Origin: Diplolepis rosae
Lineage: Eukaryota > Arthropoda > Insecta > Hymenoptera > Diplolepididae
DNA length: 64,000 nt
Assembly (NCBI GenBank): GCA_030998225.1
Contig: JAPYXD010000555.1
Location: 2,480,001-2,544,000 of the forward strand
Direction: 5' to 3'
Below the pieces are notes generated by a model. It was not told where the DNA came from. It made no database searches and saw only the letters and a program-made list of their open reading frames with translations. Position numbers and translations under genes: made by a program. Each line of letters begins with the position of its first letter. Positions within the stretch are counted from its first letter, which is position 1. Positions 56,717 to 64,000 of the stretch are shown piece by piece.

Positions 56717-57377
56717 CAATTCTGCCGTCCAATGTAAAAGAACCGTTTTGATGACTGACATTTTTGACGAAAATGAGTTTTTTATATCATTAGGATTTGA
56801 AGAAATTCTGCATATAATTGCGCTTGAAATTTTGACAGAAGCGCATTAGTTTTTTATTTCAACAATGCTAAGAACGAAAAGATCAACTAAATTAAGAATC
56901 GTATTCGAGAAAAAAGCATTAATTGAAAATGGAAAACCTTATGCAGTTAGCGTTTTCCAGAGAAAGGAAGATGCTCGAGTCGGATATCTGTTTCCTATGA
57001 CAAAGAAGGCCAAGTACATTTCGTTTGATTTCGTTCATCATCGACTACAGTTAACCTTTTTCATACAAAGTATTTGGGGGCAGTTTATCGGAGGCCATTC
57101 CTAGAAAAAAAGGCTAAATTGCATCAACGCTCTTTTATCAAGTATTTTCAATATGTAAAAACTGTTAATTAACTGTATTTTTCAATAGTTAAAATTAAAA
57201 TTTTGCATTTTTTTTTCTTCCACGTTTCAACTGTCCATACATTTACCAAGTTCAGATTAAAAATTGAGCAGAACTTAATAAGATGCCACGTTTTTTGATA
57301 AAAAAAAGTTTTTGGAATTTTTCTCAGTTTCAATCAAAATGCAGTTAACAGTTCTTTTACTTTGGACGACAGAATTG
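56717..57377 (+). mobile_element. 661-bp inverted-repeat element with an intact small ORF
   Basis: Left end CAATTCTGCCGTCCAATGTA then AAAGAACCGTT; the complement of the right end reads CAATTCTGTCGTCCAAAGTA then AAAGAACTGTT. That is 31 bp with three mismatches. The element encloses one open frame (56865-57104). No obvious target duplication. It is not repeated elsewhere in the window. Confidence 0.7.
56865..57104 (+). CDS. uncharacterised 79-residue protein inside an inverted-repeat element
   Basis: Not recognised. The frame starts at the first ATG, about 150 bp inside the element, and reads MLRTKRSTKLRIVFEKKALI to GHS. The first half is strongly basic (Lys/Arg rich); the second half (ISFDFVHHRLQLTFFIQSIW) is hydrophobic. 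No signal peptide or known motif is evident. The frame has no stop despite AT-rich surroundings, and its codons are less AT-biased over residues 25-50. It could be a remnant exon of the element's own gene, a captured host fragment, or chance. No splice donor consensus ends it cleanly. Confidence 0.35.
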   Translation: MLRTKRSTKLRIVFEKKALIENGKPYAVSVFQRKEDARVGYLFPMTKKAKYISFDFVHHRLQLTFFIQSIWGQFIGGHS

Positions 57378-58142
57378 CTGAAGTAAATTGAAATTGTTTC
57401 TTCAAGGTGTTGAAGTTTAATTGTTACGGATTTTTTATTTTTATTTTGCGAAAAGTATTTTAAATCTAAACTTTATAACCAGTTCGAATTTGAATTATTC
57501 ATGACTTGCGTTCTTTCTTACTTACATAGGATTACTCAAAATATGTTGAGGTTCTTAAAAAATGTAGTGCTCTCACATTCAACCAATTCACATTAGTTGC
57601 GGATGATGATGTTTAAAATCTCTTCAAAGTGCTCACTCATCGCTAGTTTGTAGAATCTTTTGAACAGGACGAAGTGCACAACGAAAGAGGGTATAAAAAT
57701 AGATGAGGGCACTGAAAAAGAAGATTAAGAATGTTATATCAAAACTGGCAGTAAAAAGAGTTTTAGGTATCCCACGGGATTAAGTCATCGTTAAATTTTT
57801 CATCGTGGTTTATTTATTATTAGACAAAATTGTATCTGCCATTTTATTGATTGAGTGAAATAGCAAAGAGCTTATTTTATCCGAAATCAAATTCTTACAT
57901 AAGAATATGAATAATTAGAGAAAAATGTAATATAACAAAGAAAGACTGTAAAACATATAAATGATGTATTTTTATTTTCAAAAGACCATTGGGCTCTAAA
58001 TATTATAATAAAACTAAACAATTAACTATAATAAATCTAAAACGAAGCAATAGGAGTTGTAGAATAGAAGTAGCAAAAACTGAACAAACACTGAAACACC
58101 ATAAATTTGTTGTGCAAGTCAATACAAAATATTATAAAGAAT
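57378..58142. other. AT-rich unique sequence
   Basis: No gene or repeat terminus recognised. Confidence 0.35.
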
Positions 58143-58240
58143 TTTTGTTCATTTCTTTGGCATAGGGTCAGTTTCTTCTTATTTTCTTTGATTAAAAGTA
58201 TTATTAGATTTAAAAATGCGCAAAATAAAGAAAGGCAAAC

Positions 58241-58272
58241 GTTTCGGCCACATATGGGGGCCCTCTTCAGTG
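58241..58272 (-). ncRNA. hammerhead-like ribozyme core 3
   Basis: On the minus strand: CACTGAAGAGGGCCCCCATA then TGTGGCCGAAAC. Core CTGAAGA, stem GGCC/GGCC, GAAAC. Followed by GTTTGCC, as in core 1. Confidence 0.4.
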
Positions 58273-58310
58273 CCATAAATTCAAAGATTAATTCAAAATT
58301 TCATTTATGG

Positions 58311-58345
58311 CACTGAAGAGGGCCCCCATATGTGGCCGAAACATT
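58311..58345 (+). ncRNA. hammerhead-like ribozyme core 4
   Basis: Same core on the plus strand, CTGAAGA at 58313-58319 and GAAAC at 58338-58342. It differs from core 3 by one base just after GAAAC (ATT instead of GTT). Confidence 0.4.
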
Positions 58346-58440
58346 TGCCTTTCTTTATTTTGCGCATTTTTAAATCTAATAATAATTTTAATCAAAGAAA
58401 ATAAGAAGAAACTGACCCTATGCCAAAGAAATGAACAAAA

Positions 58441-59634
58441 CTTTATGCATATGAGTCAATACAATAATAGACATGTTATCAAACATGTCACTTTAAAATT
58501 ATAAAGAAGATTTAATATAGAGTCTGAGAAAATATTCAGTGAACCATAAGCCTTAAAGTAGAAAGAACGATACGAAGCTCGGGATATTTTGAATTTTTCG
58601 ATGAAATCCTGTGAATTAATTTTCAAAATGTCAGTAAGAATGCATTTATGTTAGAAGACTAAATTTTTTTGGTCGTATACAACCTTTAAACAATTGCATT
58701 TTTTACCTGTACTCTGGAGTGAAAAAACTGAACTCTGGCGTCATTAAGTTCTGGTTGAAAATTATGTCCCCAAAAAAAATAAATAAAATAAGCTACGAGA
58801 GAGCCGAAAATAAAGTGAAATTAGTATTACGCGGTCATTTTAAAAATGTGGAACGCAAGCCACAAACTGTACATGCGACTAACCCAACCTGTAGGGAAAC
58901 GAGCAACGCATGAATTGCGAATTTGTCGTGCATATGAACATGGTTAAAGATATTATAGTACGAGAGCATACCATGGTACAATAAATACAGTAGATAATTC
59001 GAATTATCTAGGAAATTCACGGAAAAACTCTAAATTTATTTTAAAGACATTATGAATACCTTTTGATATTTTGGTGTTGTGTTTTATCTTAGTTTCCAAT
59101 ATATCTTGGTTAGGGTTCACAAGGGCAAAAGTAACGATAGGGGGCACTCTGGGGCCGTTTTCTGACCCCTAGGTGTCCATTAGTGAGACGGCTCGCGCAC
59201 CACGTAGAGCTCTACGGTACCGTACTGCTCTACCGTACCACTTATTGTAATTTGATTACGTCATATTCCTTCCACCTTCTACTAGATTTACCTACCCCGT
59301 AGAGCAGCATGAGCACCATAGATTTTAATGAGATTTCTGCTTGCAGATAATTCCGCTCGATAGCCCCAAAGATAAAGCATCGTATTCGCCTAGTAACGTA
59401 GACTATTATCGATGAGAATGTGCTCTACCTTTCTTCGACGTTGGTTGCTGAGAGAGAAAATTACTTTTTTCATTCGTTACGATAATCACAAACCAATATA
59501 GGCTCAATTACCGTGCACCAATATAGGCAACATGAACCGTGACGAAGAAATTTGTTTACCGATCAGAGTTAAGAATTATAAATTCCAAAGAAGCTGCAGA
59601 AGTCGAGATTTAAGTACACTGTAAGAAATTTCTC
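58441..59634. other. unique sequence, no gene seen
   Basis: 59200-59240 contains palindromic GTAGAGCTCTAC and GGTACCGTA words in a GC-richer patch. No exon recognised. Confidence 0.35.
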
Positions 59635-59889
59635 TCGGATTTTTCTGAAACACGTAACTGAAGTTTGATTCAGTTCAAGAAATTTCATTTACTTTTGATC
59701 AAACTTGAGAAGAAGTATTTTAATTTTTAGTAATTTTAATGCACCAAATATGGGCTGTATTTTTAAAATAAAAATGAAGCTTTTTCAGTAGTATAATACA
59801 TGTTCGATCAGACATAACTTCTTTATATCGAACTGATATATGGGTTACATTACCGAAATAAACGACAAAATACAAAAAATGAAATAGAA

Positions 59890-60112
59890 TATTGAAACAA
59901 TGAAGATTTTTGAAATTTTCTCAGCTTACAAAGTTAAATTTAGATCGAGTATTAGCAACGTATCAAAAATATTTTGATAGATGTTTTCTTAATACTATTA
60001 TAGTTAAAATTTAGAAAAACAAACTTGTGAGAATACAAAGGATTTTCATAGTTGACAAATGGATTTTAAAAATTGTAAAAATTGATAATATGAAAAAAAT
60101 ACATAACATGAT
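59890..60112. repeat. GCAAAAGTCGC foldback family, internal fragment
   Basis: Matches 62780-62995 (GTATCAAAAATATTTTGATA, AAACTTGTGAGAATACAAAG). Both ends are missing. A 28-bp CTGATTCAG MITE end (CTCTCTAAATTTGAATCAGT) abuts at 60115. Confidence 0.75.
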
Positions 60113-60484
60113 TACTCTCTAAATTTGAATCAGTCAAAATTTATTTTTGCATTACCGGAATAAACTATAAAATACAAAAAATGAAATAGAATATTGAAAC
60201 AGTTGACCCACTGACTTCTGATCATACTTCGAGCTTTCAGACAATTTTTTATTTTTTTAAATCTTCAAGAAATGTGTCTCAAAATGATGATACAAAACTT
60301 TATAAAAAAGCTTGGATATGGATAAATATAAGAAAAACGATGTCCTCTGTAATGGACAAACAAAGTGAACGGTCTCATACGATTTTTCGACTTAATTAAT
60401 CACTAAATTAGAGTACAAATCTACATAACATAAAAAACAGTTTCACTCTTTTAGAAGCTTTTGAGCAACATAATTCTAAAGCGG

Positions 60485-60781
60485 AAAATTTAAATAACGA
60501 TCTTTTCACAAAAAAACATCCTTGCTTAAGAGTTTTAAAAACAGAGCGAACTTTCCAAAATTGATCGTTAGTATTGTAATTATCATTTTCAGTAAAATGA
60601 ATCGCAGTTCTTAGTTGATAGAATCGATGCAGTCATATTTTGGCTTGCTATAGGTACTGATGAGTGTGAATTCCAATACATTTCAATTCTTGGAAATTTA
60701 TATAATCCGATAATTATTTGCATACCCAAAAATTGCCTCAATTCATTTAAATTAGTATGATTTTTAGCTTTGAGTCGCATA
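60485..60781 (-). pseudogene. piggyBac-family transposase fragment, frameshifted
   Basis: Minus-strand frame: TNLNELRQFLGMQIIIGLYK then FPRIEMYWNSHSSVPIASQN, the segment of piggyBac transposases that precedes the first catalytic aspartate. After a stop the neighbouring frame continues NDQFWKVRSVFKTLKQGCF, which corresponds to the following WKVRP-type segment. About 95 of roughly 550 residues remain, with no catalytic triad. No TTAA-flanked ends were found around it, so it is an orphan fragment. It may relate to the TTAA-targeted MITEs in the window, but their ends cannot be matched to it here. Confidence 0.82.
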
Positions 60782-61879
60782 TGACGTTTTTCTCAATGAA
60801 TAATTCGATTTTTAGCTATCAGAATATTAAAAGTTAATCTTAAAAAATAATTAATCGGAAGCGTGAATTCGAGAATCGGAAGCCTTGAATTCTGGAGCAT
60901 AGAGAACACGAGTATCTTGGCCTATCGTGATCTGAGAAGGTTATACATGTATTGGGAACATTCTGTCGGACAAGCAAACCGGAACAAGTTCGATGGGAGG
61001 CTGTAGGAGGCTAGACTTTACGTAACCGTGCCATGAGGAATGAGGGAGTGAGGAAGAGGGAACATCAAGGGGTGAGAAACGACAGGGTGAAAGGGGAGAA
61101 GGTGGTAAATGTGGCCATCTCACATCCCACACGCAACATGTTCACCCCGATATCCGTTCATGCGAAAATTCAAACGATGCGCCTACACTACATTCGCGAT
61201 AACGCTCCAGTTGAAAATATCGTCGCTCGCATGAGATCGTCGCACAATCGATACTCTTGTATATTCATGGGCGTCGTCTTCTCCAAATTCTAACTAATAT
61301 GCTTCATTTTATCACCTCAATTCACACTTGAAAGTACTTTTAATTATAACACACTAACTGCTCAAACAATAATATCAAAAAATAATGTAAATCCATTTTA
61401 ACGCAGAAATGTACGCTTATGGAGGGATGACAATTAGTTTTATGTGGAACAGGATAATTGGTAATAATATGAATTTAAGATTTTTGTGAGCTCGGTTTAT
61501 AACCCATAAAACAAAATTTTGTGGGATAGTTAAAAAGAGTCGATAAAAAAAGCTTACATCAATGAGGGAAATTATTAGCCCATAAATTCATCGCTTGCAA
61601 TATATGCGCGTGTTTTCAAAAGCGATTTGAATTTCAGTTATTTCGAAATTTTAATTAATAGCTACGCCACTGAGACTCACTTTTTACAACTACAGATTAA
61701 ATTAATTTCAAATTAATTTATAAATATTCACAATTCAAATAGCGTGTCCAAAACATCTAGCGATATTATATATACAGGTATTATTTTTAAAGAGCAAACT
61801 TCAAATTTTTTTTCCATTATGAAGAGATCGTAGGACAATAAATGAAAGCTTTTATCACAATGGACTACGATGCTCGTCT
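60782..61879. other. unique sequence, no gene seen
   Basis: An 86-codon frame at 61033-61293 has no recognised domain. GC is higher at 60930-61220. Confidence 0.35.
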
Positions 61880-62460
61880 TACTTGTATAAACAAGTTTCT
61901 TTTCTACCCCTCTCTCTTTCTCTTTCTCTTAGTCACTTTCTAGCTTGCAAGCTTGCAACTCCTACTTCTGTCTGCATTTTTAGTCACCTCCGTTTCCCTC
62001 CACGTGCTATTTCATCTGCACCTGTATATCTCTCTAACTCTCTCACTCTGTTCTCTTCACAATAGCTCTCATCATTTACCGTTTTAGGTTTTCCATCGCC
62101 TTCTCTTTTCCTCTTACTCTTCTACGCTCTCACTCTTGTTCAGTTCTTTCTCACTTTTCACTCCACCCCTTTTACGCTTCTCGCGTAATTATTTCTATCC
62201 GCGATTGTGATGCAAATTTTTGCTGTTTTCTCTACCCCCACTTTTTCTCATTGCTCTGTGTCTCCGTTCTTTTACCTCGAACCCCCTAGCGACGTCTCTC
62301 CAATCCCATTCGTTTCACCAGCCCTCGTGCTATTCCAGCCACCTCGTCGATTTATTCGCGTTTTATTGTCGAGACAAAATTTTAACGCCGGATTCTCTTC
62401 CTTCAACCCCTACCATCCAAGATTTTCAAGCTCAAAGTTTCTTTTTCTTCATTAAAATCA
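61880..62460. other. long pyrimidine-rich tract
   Basis: For about 580 bp the plus strand is strongly C+T rich, with many TCTCTCTTTC-type runs (for example CTCTCTTTCTCTTTCTCTTA at 61911). Open frames here are low-complexity artefacts. Confidence 0.7.
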
Positions 62461-62554
62461 CTGATGAACACGTCGCTTTCGATAGTCATCTTATTGATAA
62501 GGAAAATGTATTTATTTTTATTTACTTAATTACTTGATTTATCTTTTACATATA

Positions 62555-63402
62555 GACTGCTGTGCAAAAGTCGCTGGGCACTTGTTTCTGATCATTTATA
62601 TAAAAGCTTCTAATTTATAAAATACTTAACAATAAATTTTCACCTTAGAATAACATGGAAGGTAACAAAATTCTGCATTTAATGATCCCAAAATTAAGTG
62701 TTTTAGTAAATTCTTAACGAAAATATTGCGAAAAAAGTCAAGATTTCAATGTTTTCTTGAATTTTTAACAACTCTTGAAATAATGAAGATTTTTGAACTT
62801 TTCTTAGTTTATTTTAGAGTTAAAATTAGATTGACTATTCGCAACGTATCAAAAATATTTTGATAGATTTTTTCTTAATACTATTATCGTTAAAATTTAG
62901 AAAAACAAACTTGTGAGAATACAAAGGATTTTCATACTTGAAAAATGAATTTTAAAAATTGTAAAAATTGATAATATGAAAAAAATACATAACATCATTA
63001 AAAAAGACAATAAAACTATTTTCAAAATTTCTTTCACAAATTTGAAGTTCTAAAACTTTTTGTCCTGGATTTTGATTGCATTCTAGAAAAATTTATTACA
63101 ATTTACTTGTTATGTTACTGACGTTCTACATAAATCTGATTTTGTAATTTGTCAAGAAAAGTTAAAAAATATTTATTATTTCAAGAGTTATTCAAAATTT
63201 AAAAAAGCTTTAAATTTTGCATTCTTTGGCAATATTGCCGTCTATAATGGACTAAAACACTTCGTTTTGGGGTCATTAAATACAGAAATTTGTTATCTTC
63301 CATGCTATTTTCAGGCGAAAATTTATTGTTGGGTATTTTATAAATTAGAAGCTTTTATGTGAATTGTTAAAAACAAGTGCCCAGCGACTTTTGCAAGCAG
63401 GG
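62555..63402. mobile_element. GCAAAAGTCGC foldback element, complete copy
   Basis: 848 bp flanked by TA (62553-62554 and 63403-63404). Ends GACTGCTGTGCAAAAGTCGC and, as complement, CCCTGCTTGCAAAAGTCGC, continuing as GGGCACTTGTTT. The inverted arms extend for about 230 bp (AAAAGCTTCTAATTTATAAA to ATATTGC). The centre is AT-rich. This copy defines the family seen at 11490-13168, 14780-15210 and 59890-60112. Confidence 0.88.
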
Positions 63403-63404
63403 TA

Positions 63405-63824
63405 TATTTTGAGTAATCTAAAGTGTCATTTCTTTCATTCCATACCTTATTATTATTCTTTACATATTGTGAACCTTTTTTGAGAAAATGTATATTATCT
63501 AAGTCTGCGTAATGGTAAGTAGGTATTAATGAATCTCAGGACTTGAATTGCATTAATTACAGATTTTCTTATAAAAAATTACTGTATTCACCGTGAAATA
63601 GGTAAATTGATATTTTTTATTCATTTAAAAGTTATTTAAAAGTTACAGTCATTGTTGTAATATGAAATGATATGAATATAAATATAACAATTAAGGATTA
63701 AAAGAAAATGATAATTATTGTATTTTATGATATTCTTATCTGTCTATATAGAATCAATTAATTGAAGTTATGTTCTTATATTCTGTTAAAGAAACTTTTG
63801 TATGGTTTTTTACAGTTTATTGAG
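63405..63824. other. AT-rich unique sequence
   Basis: Nothing recognised. Confidence 0.4.
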
Positions 63825-63828
63825 TTAA

Positions 63829-64000
63829 AGTAGTTCGTCCGCGAAAATTAGACCTCAGGTAAAAATACATAATTTTATTTTCAAGAATAGCAATATTATT
63901 ATTGAAGCGATCATTTGAAAATAAAAAGAATATTTTCCAAAAAAAATTTGAAACATAAAAAAAAAGCATTTAATAAATTTTATTTTTACCCGAACTTTTT
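63829..64000 (+). mobile_element. TTAA foldback family, left arm running off the window
   Basis: Begins after TTAA (63825-63828) with AGTAGTTCGTCCGCGAAAAT and follows the family through GAATAGCAATATTATTATTG and ATTTTTACCCGAAC to the window edge. Confidence 0.75.

Larger units (their letters stand above)
58143..58440. mobile_element. Penelope-like palindrome, two facing ends
   Basis: Two arms of about 137 bp, nearly identical, are separated by about 22 bp (near TCAAAGATTAATTC). Each arm carries TTCATTTCTTTGGCATAGGG, AAAATGCGCAAAATAAAGAA and a hammerhead-like core, so the two cores point away from the centre on opposite strands. The same block occurs singly at 14290-14395. No coding frame. Confidence 0.6.

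Noticed and set aside
62207..62537. 82- and 105-codon overlapping frames
   Set aside because: Products of the pyrimidine-rich tract (Ser/Leu/Pro/Phe-rich low complexity).

Overview
This window is AT-rich eukaryotic (insect) genomic DNA, about two thirds A+T by eye. It carries almost no coding sequence and a very dense, nested load of DNA transposon remnants. Mariner, Tc1-like, piggyBac, hAT and Penelope-type fragments, with many short inverted-repeat elements, suggest an arthropod. I lean to Hymenoptera or a similar insect, but the sequence alone does not prove it.

The only host-gene exon I am confident in is a 209-bp exon on the minus strand at 24864-25072. It has good splice sites on both sides and encodes the end of the split PH domain of a syntrophin, the dystrophin-complex adaptor. 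If the other exons lie outside the window, the window is essentially two very large syntrophin introns: about 39 kb upstream and 25 kb downstream of the exon.

Layout. 0-9.3 kb: a MITE with a GC-rich stem, a possible solo LTR, a 134-bp tandem array, a palindrome-cluster element, a TA-flanked MITE and a triple nest at 6.8-8.5 kb. 10-11 kb: GC-richer unique sequence. 11.5-15.2 kb: a nest built on a foldback element, holding a second MITE, a mariner 5' fragment, a TTAA foldback fragment and a TA-flanked element with a Penelope-like piece. 15.5-24.3 kb: more MITEs, a 1.55-kb foldback, tRNA-like heads and a deletion-derivative Tc1/mariner. 24.9-25.1 kb: the syntrophin exon. 25.3-26.1 kb: a terminal-inverted-repeat element carrying a SAM-like first exon. 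26-29 kb: mostly unique. 29.3-32.9 kb: two decayed mariners around a second palindrome-cluster element. 35.8-38 kb and 47.8-49.3 kb: nests in which inner target-site duplications can be read off the host copy. 56.7-57.4 kb: a 661-bp element with an intact unrecognised 79-codon ORF. 58.1-58.4 kb: a Penelope-like palindrome with two facing hammerhead-like cores. 60.5-60.8 kb: a piggyBac transposase fragment. 62.6-63.4 kb: an intact foldback. The window ends inside another TTAA foldback copy.

Most of the open frames longer than 60 codons are chance frames in AT-rich DNA or in repeats. All transposase frames seen are broken, so the autonomous sources of the short elements are not in this window. 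Four items deserve attention: the SAM-exon element, the element with the unrecognised ORF, the palindrome-cluster family whose motif differs between copies, and the four hammerhead-like cores.
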